Shown here piece by piece: positions 24,548-32,597 of a stretch of DNA of 56,754 bases; position 1 is the first letter of the stretch; every line of letters begins with the position of its first letter. Source of the stretch: Curtobacterium sp. MCBA15_001 (GTDB taxonomy: Bacteria > Actinomycetota > Actinomycetes > Actinomycetales > Microbacteriaceae). The position numbers and the translations under genes were made by a program. Location of the stretch: contig NZ_MJGI01000008.1 of assembly GCF_001864835.1 (NCBI RefSeq), positions 1 to 56,754 of the forward strand, in the 5' to 3' direction. The notes beneath the pieces are model-generated. The model saw nothing but the letters and a program-made list of their open reading frames with translations. It was not told where the DNA came from and ran no database searches.

Positions 24548-25855
24548 GTGAAACTCACGGTCATCGGTGGCGGTTCGACCTACACCCCCGAACTCGTGGA
24601 CGGCTTCGCCCGGCTCCGCGACCAGCTCCCCATCGACGAGCTCTGGCTCGTCGACCCCGACCCCCAGCGGCGCGAACTCGTCGGCGGTGTCGCCCAGCGG
24701 ATGTTCGCACACGCCGGGCACCCCGGCACCGTGCACGTCACCGACGACGTCGTCGCCGGCGTCAGCGACGCGGACGCGGTCATGTTCCAGCTCCGCATCG
24801 GCGGGCAGGCGGCTCGGCAGCAGGACGAGACCTGGCCGCACGAGGCGTGCTGCATCGGGCAGGAGACCACCGGTCCGGGCGGGTTCGCCAAGGCACTGCG
24901 CACGGTGCCTGTGGTGCTGGAGTACGCCGAGCTCGTCCGGAAGCACGCCAAGCCGGACGCCTGGATCGTGGACTTCACGAACCCGGTCGGCATCGTCACG
25001 CGGGCGCTCCTCGAGGCCGGGCACCGCGCCGTCGGCCTGTGCAACGTGGCGATCGGGTTCCAGCGCCGCTTCGCGAAGGAGTACGGCGTCGCGCCCGACC
25101 AGGTCCGCCTGGACCACGTCGGCCTGAACCACCTGACGTGGGAGCGCGGCGTGCACGTCACGGGCGCGGACGGGTCGTCGCGGGACGTCCTCGACGAGCT
25201 GCTCGCCGCGGACACCGGCGCCCTCGACCGGATGGCGGAGAGCGTGCACATGCCCGCCGACCTGATCCGGCTGCAGCACGCCGTGCCGTCGTACTACCTG
25301 CGCTACTTCTACAGCCACGACGTCGTGCTGCAGGAGCAGCTGCACGAGCCCACCCGCGCCGAGGCCGTCATGGCGACCGAACGGGCACTGCTGGCGAAGT
25401 ACGCGGACCCGTCCGTCGTCACGAAGCCCGTCGAGCTCGAGCAGCGCGGCGGCGCGTACTACTCGGAGGCGGCGATCGACGTCCTGTCCTCGATCCTCGG
25501 CGACCGTGGCGACGTGCAGGTCCTCAACGTGCAGAACGGCGGCACGTTCCCGTTCCTGCCCGACGACCACGTCATCGAGGTCCCCGCGCGCGTCACCCGG
25601 CAGGCGATCACCCCGCTGCCGGTGGCGCCGCTCGCCGCGGACATGGTCGGGCTCGTCTCGCACGTCGCCGGGTACGAGCGCCTGGCGCTCGACGCCGCCG
25701 TCCACGGCGGACGCGACCGGGTGCTCCGCGCGATGTGGGCGCACCCGCTGGTCGGCCAGGTCGACAAGGCCGAGCAGCTGACCGACCTGCTGCTGGCGGC
25801 GAACGCGGACCACATCCCGTGGGCGCGATCGGAGCAGGTGACGTGGGCACGATGA
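24548..25855 (+). CDS. GH4 family 6-phospho-beta-glucosidase-like enzyme
   Basis: A 435-aa GH4 glycosidase. This family cleaves phosphorylated glycosides by an NAD+- and metal-dependent oxidation-elimination route. The Rossmann NAD motif VIGGGSTYTPELV is at residues 4-16. Metal ligands are seen as Cys165 in GLCNVAIG and His195 in GLNHLTW; length is normal. In Klebsiella, GH4 BglB-type enzymes act on disaccharides phosphorylated after uptake. Here an ABC importer upstream and a kinase downstream (overlapping ATGA at 25852-25855) point to the same logic. Exact sugar unknown; cellobiose- or chitobiose-like disaccharides are plausible. Confidence 0.88.
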   Translation: MKLTVIGGGSTYTPELVDGFARLRDQLPIDELWLVDPDPQRRELVGGVAQRMFAHAGHPGTVHVTDDVVAGVSDADAVMFQLRIGGQAARQQDETWPHEACCIGQETTGPGGFAKALRTVPVVLEYAELVRKHAKPDAWIVDFTNPVGIVTRALLEAGHRAVGLCNVAIGFQRRFAKEYGVAPDQVRLDHVGLNHLTWERGVHVTGADGSSRDVLDELLAADTGALDRMAESVHMPADLIRLQHAVPSYYLRYFYSHDVVLQEQLHEPTRAEAVMATERALLAKYADPSVVTKPVELEQRGGAYYSEAAIDVLSSILGDRGDVQVLNVQNGGTFPFLPDDHVIEVPARVTRQAITPLPVAPLAADMVGLVSHVAGYERLALDAAVHGGRDRVLRAMWAHPLVGQVDKAEQLTDLLLAANADHIPWARSEQVTWAR

Positions 25856-26967
25856 GCCGCACCGGCGAGGCGGCGGCGACCGGAGCCTCCCGTCCGAGCG
25901 CGCCGGACGCTCCGAGCGCGCCGGACGCACCGACGCCGCCGGAGGCGTCGGCACCGGCCGACGTGGTGCTCGCGGTCGACGGCGGCGGCAGCAAGACCGA
26001 CGTCGTCGCCGTCGCCCTCGACGGCACCCTGGTCGGGCACGCGCGCGGCCCGGGGTCGAACCCGCAGACCCGCGGGTGGGAGGTGGCCGGGCCCATCCTC
26101 GACGACGTGCGCGAGCGGGTCGTCAGCCGACTCGACGGCGCCCGGATCCGGACCACCCACGTGTACCTGGCCGGGCTCGACCTGCCCGACGAACTGACCG
26201 CGGCGACGGCCGCGCTGCAGCACTGGGAGCGCGACGGCGGCGCCCCGGACGTCCTGGACAACGACCTGTTCGCGCTGCTGCGGGCCGGCACGCTGTCACC
26301 CGACGCGGCCGCGGTGGTCTGCGGCACCGGGATCAATGCGCTGGCTGTCCGGGCCGACGGCGCCACGGCGCGGTTCCCGGCGATCGGGGACGTGTCCGGC
26401 GACTGGGGTGGCGGCGCCTACCTCGGCAACCGTGCCCTGTGGCACGCGGCCCGGGCGGAGGACGGGCGCGGACCGGCGACGGCGCTGACCGAGGCCGTCC
26501 CCGCGGCACTCGACCTGCACTCCGTCCGCGAGGTCACCGAGGCCATCCACTTCGGCCGGCTCGACCAGCGCGTGTTCAACCGGCTCTGCCCCGTGCTCTT
26601 CGCGGTCGCTGCGACCGGGGACGCCGTCGCTGCCCGGGTCGTGGCGCGGCAGGCGGAGGAGATCGTGCTGCTGGCGTCGGTCGCCCTCGGGCGGCTCGGC
26701 CTCGGCTCCTCGGTGGCGGAACCCGTGCCGGTGGTGCTCGGCGGTGGGGTGTTGGCCGCACGGGACCCGCTGCTGGTCGACGCGGTCGTCGCGGGCCTGC
26801 ACGACCGGGTGCCCGGTGCCGTGCCGACCTGGGTGACCGCTCCCCCGGTGCTCGGTGCGGGTCTGGCGGCGCTGGAGTCGGTCGGCGCCGGGGCGGAGGC
26901 ACTCGAGCGCTACCGTGCGGCCGTGCGCTCGCAGGAGTTCGCGTCGACGGCGGCCCTCATCGCGTAG
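25852..26967 (+). CDS. BadF/BadG-type (GlcNAc kinase-like) sugar kinase
   Basis: A 371-aa member of the BadF/BadG/BcrA/BcrD ATPase family, which includes N-acetylglucosamine kinases. The phosphate-1 motif VLAVDGGGSKTDVVAVALDG begins near residue 39, with VVCGTGINALAVRADG and GDVSGDWGGGAYLG following. Residues 1-37 are a Pro/Ala/Ser-rich extension containing a half copy of the GCCTCCCGTCC repeat (25876-25892). It is translationally coupled to the GH4 gene. It would phosphorylate the imported sugar with ATP to make the GH4 substrate, or phosphorylate the freed hexose or hexosamine. Confidence 0.85.
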   Translation: MSRTGEAAATGASRPSAPDAPSAPDAPTPPEASAPADVVLAVDGGGSKTDVVAVALDGTLVGHARGPGSNPQTRGWEVAGPILDDVRERVVSRLDGARIRTTHVYLAGLDLPDELTAATAALQHWERDGGAPDVLDNDLFALLRAGTLSPDAAAVVCGTGINALAVRADGATARFPAIGDVSGDWGGGAYLGNRALWHAARAEDGRGPATALTEAVPAALDLHSVREVTEAIHFGRLDQRVFNRLCPVLFAVAATGDAVAARVVARQAEEIVLLASVALGRLGLGSSVAEPVPVVLGGGVLAARDPLLVDAVVAGLHDRVPGAVPTWVTAPPVLGAGLAALESVGAGAEALERYRAAVRSQEFASTAALIA

Positions 26968-26983
26968 TCCGCTCCCTTCCACT

Positions 26984-27038
26984 CCGCGAAAGCGACAGTT
27001 CCCGCCCGGAATTCGGGCGAGATCTGTCGCTTTCGCGG
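26984..27038. terminator. Bidirectional hairpin between convergent genes
   Basis: CCGCGAAAGCGACAG (26984-26998) pairs perfectly with 27024-27038, with a further CGCCCG/CGGGCG stem inside. It lies between the kinase (plus strand) and the methyltransferase (minus strand), 16 nt after the kinase stop and about 60 nt beyond the methyltransferase stop. Confidence 0.75.
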
Positions 27039-27096
27039 TGGAGAAGCGTGGGGCGGCGCCGCGCCGGCTCGGCCCCGCGTCGGGCGGCGCCGCGGC

Positions 27097-27816
27097 TCAG
27101 GCGTCGCGGATCGCCAGGACCCGGTGCGGGGCAGCGGCCTCGGCCCGCCACCCGGTCGGCAGCGCCGCGTGCAGTTCGGGCAGCGTGAAGCTCCGACGGA
27201 TCGAGCGCAGCCCGTCGACCCGGACGAAGGTGCCCGCCGCGACGAGCGTGGACCCGAGCGCGTACGCCCGGTAGGCCGCGCCCGAGCGCCGGATGTCCGA
27301 GTGCAGGCTCCGCTTGACGGCGAGCTGCTCGGAGTCGGCCAGGAACCCCGCACGCGCCTCGTCGTCCAGGTGGTGCAGCACGTGGTTCGACACGACGACG
27401 TCGAACCGGTCGCCCGCGCGCACCAGGTCGGCGCTCGACTGCTCGCGGAAGGTCACGCCCCGCGGGGTCGACCGGGAGGCCGACGCGATCGCCCTGTCGT
27501 CCGGGTCGACACCGACGACCTCGAGCTCGAAGCCGTCGCTCGCCGCCCACCGCACGAGCGCCCGGGCCAGGTCACCGCCACCGCACCCCAGGTCGAGCAC
27601 CCGTCCGCGCCCGTTCGCCGGCAGCGCCGGCACCACGTGGGTCCGCCACGCCGCGCGCCAACCGCTGACGAGCGCGTTCACGACGGCGAAACGCCGGAAC
27701 GTCCGTTCCAGGGCGCGCGGGTCGCAGTCGGGGTCGTCCATCAGCTCGCGCAGGACCAGGTCGCGCATCCGCAGGTCGACCGGGAGGCTCGGCTCGGCTC
27801 CGTCCCGCCGGCTCAC
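27097..27816 (-). CDS. SAM-dependent methyltransferase paired with the type III PKS
   Basis: A 239-aa class I methyltransferase. The SAM-binding motif I is VLDLGCGGGDLARALVRW (about residues 70-87), followed by VVGVDPDDRAI and a motif-IV-like FDVVVSNHVLHHL. The GTG at 27816 overlaps the stop of the polyketide synthase gene (GTGA), so the two are translationally coupled. It probably methylates the polyketide product at oxygen or carbon; the position cannot be inferred. Confidence 0.87.
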   Translation of the reverse strand: MSRRDGAEPSLPVDLRMRDLVLRELMDDPDCDPRALERTFRRFAVVNALVSGWRAAWRTHVVPALPANGRGRVLDLGCGGGDLARALVRWAASDGFELEVVGVDPDDRAIASASRSTPRGVTFREQSSADLVRAGDRFDVVVSNHVLHHLDDEARAGFLADSEQLAVKRSLHSDIRRSGAAYRAYALGSTLVAAGTFVRVDGLRSIRRSFTLPELHAALPTGWRAEAAAPHRVLAIRDA

Positions 27817-28946
27817 CGTCGCTCCCCAGCGAGTTCGGGCGCCGCGGCGCGCTGCGCGGCGCTGTCGGCGGTGCCGACCGCGGTCAGCCGCGCGCACTCC
27901 ACCGTCAGGCCGGGCCCGAAGGCCAGTGCGACGACGGGCGCCTGGTCCGCGATGCCGTCCTCGAGGGCGTCCTGCAGCACGAACAGCACCGTCGCACTCG
28001 ACATGTTGCCGTGGTCCCGGAGCACCGCGCGGCTGCTCGTCATCGCAGCATCGGGCAGGCCCAGTGCGTCCTGCGTGCGGTCGAGGATCGCCCGACCCCC
28101 GGGGTGCACCGCCCACACCGGGACGTCGGCGGCCGGCCCGTCCAGCAGCGGACCGACGGCCTCGGCGACCGTGACCCCGACGAGCTTCGGGACGGCCGTG
28201 CTGAGGATCATCTCGAAGCCCTCGTCGCCGATGTTCCACGCCATCTCCGACGCACCCTCGGGAACGACCGTCGTGGCGAAGGCATCCAGACGGAGCCCCG
28301 GCCCGTCCGCGGCGACCACGGCCGCGGCGGCACCGTCGCCGAACACGCTGTTCGCGACGATCTGGTCGGGGTCGTCCGAGGCGCGGACGTGCAACGTGCA
28401 CAGCTCGGCGCAGACCACCAGGACGACCGCGTCCGGGTCGGCCTCGACGAAGGCGGCCGCGCTGCGGAGAGCCGGGAACGCCGCGCAGCACCCCATGAAG
28501 CCGATGTGGTGGCGGAAGACGGTCCGTCGCAGGCCGAGTTCCTGGACGACGGCCAGGTCGGGTCCGGGTTGGGTGAAGCCGGTGCACGACACGGTGATCA
28601 GGTGCGTGACGGCGTCGGGAGCCGTCCCCGATCGTGCGAGCGCGTCACGGGCGGACCCGACGAACAGCGGCGGTGCGAGCTCGCGGTAGCGGTCGTTGCG
28701 CGTCCCCGTCGACAGCGAGTGCAGCGTCCCCTCGGCATCGCGGAACGGCCCGGACGCCCGGGCGGCATCGAGTTCCGGCAGCACCGTGTGCCGGTGCTCG
28801 ACCGCCGAGGCGTCGAAGGCTGCCGGGACGATCCGTTGACCGAGTCGACCGAGCCCGGGCTGGGCGGCGAAGAGGTCACGCACCGCCACCTGCGTGAGCG
28901 TCGTCGACGGGACTGCGGTACCGATGGCGCGGATCGTTGCGGACAC
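27813..28946 (-). CDS. Type III polyketide synthase
   Basis: A 377-aa chalcone-synthase-fold enzyme that extends an acyl-CoA starter with malonyl-CoA and cyclises it. The Cys-His-Asn triad is intact: Cys153 in FMGCCAAF, His281 in VHPGGRAI and Asn314 in DHGNMSS. Length fits the bacterial alkylresorcinol/alkylpyrone type. Start GTG at 28946. The cluster contains only this gene and the methyltransferase; the membrane and redox partners often seen in actinobacterial type III PKS loci are absent. The product is likely a methylated alkylresorcinol, alkylpyrone or phenolic lipid (inference). Confidence 0.92.
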   Translation of the reverse strand: MSATIRAIGTAVPSTTLTQVAVRDLFAAQPGLGRLGQRIVPAAFDASAVEHRHTVLPELDAARASGPFRDAEGTLHSLSTGTRNDRYRELAPPLFVGSARDALARSGTAPDAVTHLITVSCTGFTQPGPDLAVVQELGLRRTVFRHHIGFMGCCAAFPALRSAAAFVEADPDAVVLVVCAELCTLHVRASDDPDQIVANSVFGDGAAAAVVAADGPGLRLDAFATTVVPEGASEMAWNIGDEGFEMILSTAVPKLVGVTVAEAVGPLLDGPAADVPVWAVHPGGRAILDRTQDALGLPDAAMTSSRAVLRDHGNMSSATVLFVLQDALEDGIADQAPVVALAFGPGLTVECARLTAVGTADSAAQRAAAPELAGERR

Positions 28947-28988
28947 GCCTCATCCTGTCACCCGGGCGGCGCCAGGTCCCCAGGAACG

Positions 28989-29024
28989 CCGAACGGCACC
29001 GTGCGTGAGCACGGTGCCGTTCGG
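28989..29024 (-). terminator. Terminator hairpin of the gatCAB operon
   Basis: CCGAACGGCACCGTGC (28989-29004) and its perfect complement (29009-29024) enclose GTGA. It lies 10 nt after the gatB stop on the minus strand. Confidence 0.85.
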
Positions 29025-29034
29025 ACGCGATCGG

Positions 29035-30537
29035 TCAGGCCTGCGCGCGCTCGAGCACGAGTTCGCGGACACGGGCGGCGTCGGCCTGCCCCTGCATCGC
29101 CTTCATGACCGCACCGATGATCGCGCCAGCGGCCTGGACCTTGCCGTCGCGGATCTTCGCGAGGACGTCCGGCTGCGCCGCGAGGGCCTGGTCGACGGCG
29201 GCGGTCAGGGCGGAGTCGTCCGAGACCACCTTCAGCCCGCGGGACTCGACGACGGCGGACGGCGAGCCCTCACCCGCGATGACGCCCTCCAGCACCTGGC
29301 GCGCGAGCCGGTCGGTCAGGTCGCCGGACTCGACGAGCGTGATGAGCTCGGCGACGTGCGCGGGCGAGACCAGGTCGCCGGGGGCTGCGTCGCGGGTGTT
29401 CGCGACGCGGCTGATCTCGCCGGTCCACCACTTGCGTGCGGCCTGCGCAGGAGCGCCGGCAGCGACGGTGGCCTCGACTTCGTCGAGCAGTCCGCCGTTG
29501 ACGACGTCCTGGAACTCGAGGTCGGCGAACCCGAACTCGCCCTTCAGCCGACGGCGACGGGCGACGGGCGCCTCGGGCAGGGAGGCACGGAGTTCCTCGA
29601 TCATCGCCGGGTCCGGCACCACGGGGAGCAGATCGGGCTCCGGGAAGTACCGGTAGTCGTCGGCGTCCGACTTGGGCCGGCCCGCCGAGGTGCGACCGGT
29701 GTCCTCGTGCCAGTGGCGCGTCTCCTGCGTGATCGAGCCACCGTCGGCGAGGATCGCTGCCTGGCGCTGGATCTCGTAGCGGATGGCGCGCTCGACGGCG
29801 CGGAACGAGTTGACGTTCTTGGTCTCGGTCCGGGTGCCGAGCTTCTCCTGGCCCCAGGGGCGCAGCGAGATGTTGGCGTCGCAGCGCAGGTTCCCGCGCT
29901 CCATCCGGGCCTCGGACACGCCGAGGGCACGGACCAGGTCGCGGATGACCTGCACGTAGGCGGCACCGAGCTCCGGTGCGCGGTGTGCTGCGCCGAAGAT
30001 CGGCTTCGTGACGATCTCGACGAGCGGGACGCCGGCACGGTTGTAGTCGACGAGCGAGTACTCGGCGCCCTGGATGCGACCGGTGGCACCACCGACGTGG
30101 GTGAGCTTGCCGGCGTCCTCTTCCATGTGGGCGCGCTCGATCGGCACCTGGAAGAGCGTGCCGTCGGCGAGTTCGACCTCGACCTCGCCCTCGAAGGCGA
30201 TCGGCTCGTCGTACTGCGAGATCTGGTAGTTCTTCGGGTTGTCCGGGTAGTAGTAGTTCTTCCGAGCGAACCGCGAGGACTCGGCGATCGAGCAGCCCAG
30301 GGCGAGCCCGAGGTTGATCGAGAACCGCACGGCCTGCTCGTTCACGACGGGCAGCGACCCGGGGAGCCCGAGGTCGACCGGGGTCACGTTCGTGTTGGGC
30401 TCGCCGCCGAAGAAGTTCGGCGCGTCGGAGAACATCTTGGTCTTCGTCGCGAGCTCGACGTGCACCTCGAAGCCGAGCACCGGCTCGAAGCGCTCGAGTG
30501 CCTCGTCGAAGTCCATGAGTGCGTCCTTGGCGGCCAT
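29035..30537 (-). CDS. gatB: Asp-tRNA(Asn)/Glu-tRNA(Gln) amidotransferase subunit B
   Basis: A 500-aa subunit that binds the mischarged tRNA and phosphorylates its acyl group in the GatCAB complex. GatB motifs are clear: [60 protein letters not shown] and [10 protein letters not shown], with the YqeY-like tail domain at the C-terminus. The ATG shares one base with the gatA stop. Together with GatA and GatC it makes Gln-tRNA(Gln) and/or Asn-tRNA(Asn) in the cytoplasm. Confidence 0.97.
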   Translation of the reverse strand: MAAKDALMDFDEALERFEPVLGFEVHVELATKTKMFSDAPNFFGGEPNTNVTPVDLGLPGSLPVVNEQAVRFSINLGLALGCSIAESSRFARKNYYYPDNPKNYQISQYDEPIAFEGEVEVELADGTLFQVPIERAHMEEDAGKLTHVGGATGRIQGAEYSLVDYNRAGVPLVEIVTKPIFGAAHRAPELGAAYVQVIRDLVRALGVSEARMERGNLRCDANISLRPWGQEKLGTRTETKNVNSFRAVERAIRYEIQRQAAILADGGSITQETRHWHEDTGRTSAGRPKSDADDYRYFPEPDLLPVVPDPAMIEELRASLPEAPVARRRRLKGEFGFADLEFQDVVNGGLLDEVEATVAAGAPAQAARKWWTGEISRVANTRDAAPGDLVSPAHVAELITLVESGDLTDRLARQVLEGVIAGEGSPSAVVESRGLKVVSDDSALTAAVDQALAAQPDVLAKIRDGKVQAAGAIIGAVMKAMQGQADAARVRELVLERAQA

Positions 30538-32084
30538 CAGACCACCCCTTCCTCTGCTGCCGACTGCTGACTCAGGTCGAGGTCGGGGATCCGCGAGATG
30601 AGCGGCGCCCCCCACTGCTGCTCCAGCAGGCGTTCCAGCGCCGCGCCGTACCGGTACAGGCGGGCGTCCTCGCGCTGCGGTGCCATCAGCTGGACACCCG
30701 TGGGCAGGTCGTCCTCGGGGGCGAGCCCGTTCGGGATGCTCATGCCCGGGACGCCGGCCAGGTTCGCCGGGATGGTGGTGAGGTCGTTGAGGTACATCGA
30801 CAGCGGGTCGTCGAGGCGCTCCCCGAGCGGGAACGCGGTCGTCGGCGCCGACGGGCTGATGAGCAGGTCGACCTGCTGGAACGCGGCGTCGAAGTCGCGC
30901 TGCACCAGGGTGCGGACCTTCTGCGCGCTGCCGTAGTAGGCGTCGTAGTACCCGGCGCTCAGCGCGTACGTGCCGAGGATGATGCGCCGCTTGACCTCGG
31001 GTCCGAAGCCGGCTTCGCGTGTGGCAGCCATGACGTCCTCGACGGTGGCGGCGCCCTCGGGCGTGACCCGGAGGCCGAACCGCACGGAGTCGAACTTCGC
31101 CAGGTTCGACGAGGCCTCGGCCGGGAGGATCAGGTAGTAGGCGCTGATCGCGTAGGCGAACGACGGCGCGTCGATCTCGACGACGACCGCACCCGCGGCC
31201 TCGAGGATGGCGACGGTCTCCTGGAAGCGCTGCGTGACGCCGGCCTGGAAGCCCTCGCCGCCGGCGAGTTCCTTGACGACGCCGATCCGCACGCCGCGGA
31301 GCGTGTCGGCCTGCAGCCCGTCCCGCGCGGCGGCCGCGAACGAGGGCCACTCCTGCGGGATGGACGTGGAGTCCTTCGGGTCGTGCCCGCCGATGACGTC
31401 GTGCAGGAGCGCGGCGTCGAGCACGGTGCGGGCGACGGGCCCGACCTGGTCGAGCGAGGACGCCAGGGCGATCGCGCCGTAGCGGCTGACCCCGCCGTAC
31501 GTCGGCTTCACGCCGACCGTTCCGGTGACGGCGCCGGGCTGACGGATCGACCCGCCCGTGTCGGAGCCGAGCGCGAGGGGCGCTTCGAACGCGGCGACGG
31601 CAGCGGCCGAACCACCGCCGGACCCGCCGGGGATCCGGCCGAGGTCCCACGGGTTGTGCGTCGGGCCGTACGCCGAGAACTCGGTCGTCGAGCCCATCGC
31701 GAACTCGTCCATGTTCGTCTTGCCGAGCGGGACCATGCCGGCGCGACGGAGTCGGGCGACCGTGGTGGCGTCGTACGGGGGCACCCAGCCCTCGAGGATC
31801 TTCGACCCCGAGGTCGAGGGCATGTCGATCGTGCAGAGGACGTCCTTGATGGCGACCGGCACGCCCGCGAGCGGTCCGAGGTCGTCACCCGCGGCGCGAC
31901 GCGAGTCGATCGACTTCGCGACGCCGAGGGCGTTGTCGTTGACGTGCAGGAAGGCGTGCACGTCGGGGTCGACGGCCGCGATCCGGTCGAGGTGGGCCTG
32001 CGTGGCCTCGACGCTCGAGACGTCGCGGGCGACGAGGGCGTCGGCGAGCGCCGCAGCGCTCAGCTTGGTGATGTCGTCGGTCAC
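30537..32084 (-). CDS. gatA: Asp-tRNA(Asn)/Glu-tRNA(Gln) amidotransferase subunit A
   Basis: A 515-aa amidase-signature glutaminase that releases ammonia from glutamine for transfer by GatB. The amidase Lys lies in VAIKDVL (about residue 80), and the Ser-cisSer pair lies in the GGSGGGS...GSDTGGSIR region. GTG start at 32084. The ribosome-binding site GGAAG precedes it inside a segment that duplicates the 3' end of gatC. Confidence 0.97.
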   Translation of the reverse strand: MTDDITKLSAAALADALVARDVSSVEATQAHLDRIAAVDPDVHAFLHVNDNALGVAKSIDSRRAAGDDLGPLAGVPVAIKDVLCTIDMPSTSGSKILEGWVPPYDATTVARLRRAGMVPLGKTNMDEFAMGSTTEFSAYGPTHNPWDLGRIPGGSGGGSAAAVAAFEAPLALGSDTGGSIRQPGAVTGTVGVKPTYGGVSRYGAIALASSLDQVGPVARTVLDAALLHDVIGGHDPKDSTSIPQEWPSFAAAARDGLQADTLRGVRIGVVKELAGGEGFQAGVTQRFQETVAILEAAGAVVVEIDAPSFAYAISAYYLILPAEASSNLAKFDSVRFGLRVTPEGAATVEDVMAATREAGFGPEVKRRIILGTYALSAGYYDAYYGSAQKVRTLVQRDFDAAFQQVDLLISPSAPTTAFPLGERLDDPLSMYLNDLTTIPANLAGVPGMSIPNGLAPEDDLPTGVQLMAPQREDARLYRYGAALERLLEQQWGAPLISRIPDLDLSQQSAAEEGVV

Positions 32085-32095
32085 TGTTCTTCCGC

Positions 32096-32395
32096 CTACT
32101 GTTCTTCGCCGAGGATCGCCGTCACGCGGAACCGTTCGCCGTCGGTGTCGGGTGCCCCGGAGAGCGCCTGCTGCTGCGTCAGGGTCTCACCGACCACGTC
32201 GGGCCGGAGGACGTTGGGCAGCGCGACCGGGTGGCTCGTCGCGGGGACGTCCGGCGTGGCGACCTCGGTCACCTTCGCGACGCTGTCGACGATGTGCGAC
32301 AGCTCCCCGGTCAGCTTGTCGATCTCGTCGGGCGTGAGTGCGATGCGTGCGAGGTTCGCCAGGTGGGCGACCTGCTCGCTCGTGATGTCAGGCAT
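32096..32395 (-). CDS. gatC: Asp-tRNA(Asn)/Glu-tRNA(Gln) amidotransferase subunit C
   Basis: A 99-aa helical subunit that wraps and stabilises GatA-GatB. The family pattern [21 protein letters not shown] starts the protein and [16 protein letters not shown] follows. It is the first gene of gatCAB; gatA begins 11 nt after its stop. Confidence 0.95.
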   Translation of the reverse strand: MPDITSEQVAHLANLARIALTPDEIDKLTGELSHIVDSVAKVTEVATPDVPATSHPVALPNVLRPDVVGETLTQQQALSGAPDTDGERFRVTAILGEEQ

Positions 32396-32429
32396 GGTGC
32401 TCCGTCGATCGGTTCGTGGAATGCCCACC

Positions 32430-32435
32430 AGTCTA
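32430..32435 (-). promoter_or_regulatory. Candidate -10 TAGACT of gatCAB
   Basis: TAGACT on the minus strand lies 34 nt before the gatC ATG, leaving a short leader with a GGAGC ribosome-binding site. Confidence 0.5.
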
Positions 32436-32541
32436 TTGGGCACGCCCGACCGGATCGCCCGAGGCCCTCGCCTGTGGACACAGCCCCGTCGACGCAGCCC
32501 TGTGGAGGACTCGACCGGACCGTCCGCAGGACCCGGGACCG

Positions 32542-32588
32542 CCTGCAGGCCCGGCACCGGTCCGCCGGACCGGCACCGGGCCTCCAGG
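32542..32588 (-). terminator. CCTGGAGGC-type palindrome after the penicillin-binding protein gene
   Basis: CCTGCAGGCCCGG... pairs with ...CCGGGCCTCCAGG over 23-bp arms with three mismatched positions. It starts 9 nt after the stop at 32598 on the minus strand. It is a variant of the dispersed terminator palindrome. Confidence 0.7.
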
Positions 32589-32597
32589 CAGAACGCC

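Noticed and set aside
24847..25851. N-terminal extension of the kinase frame through the GH4 gene
   Set aside because: The upstream part is an out-of-frame shadow of the GH4 gene. The kinase starts at the ATG overlapping the GH4 stop.
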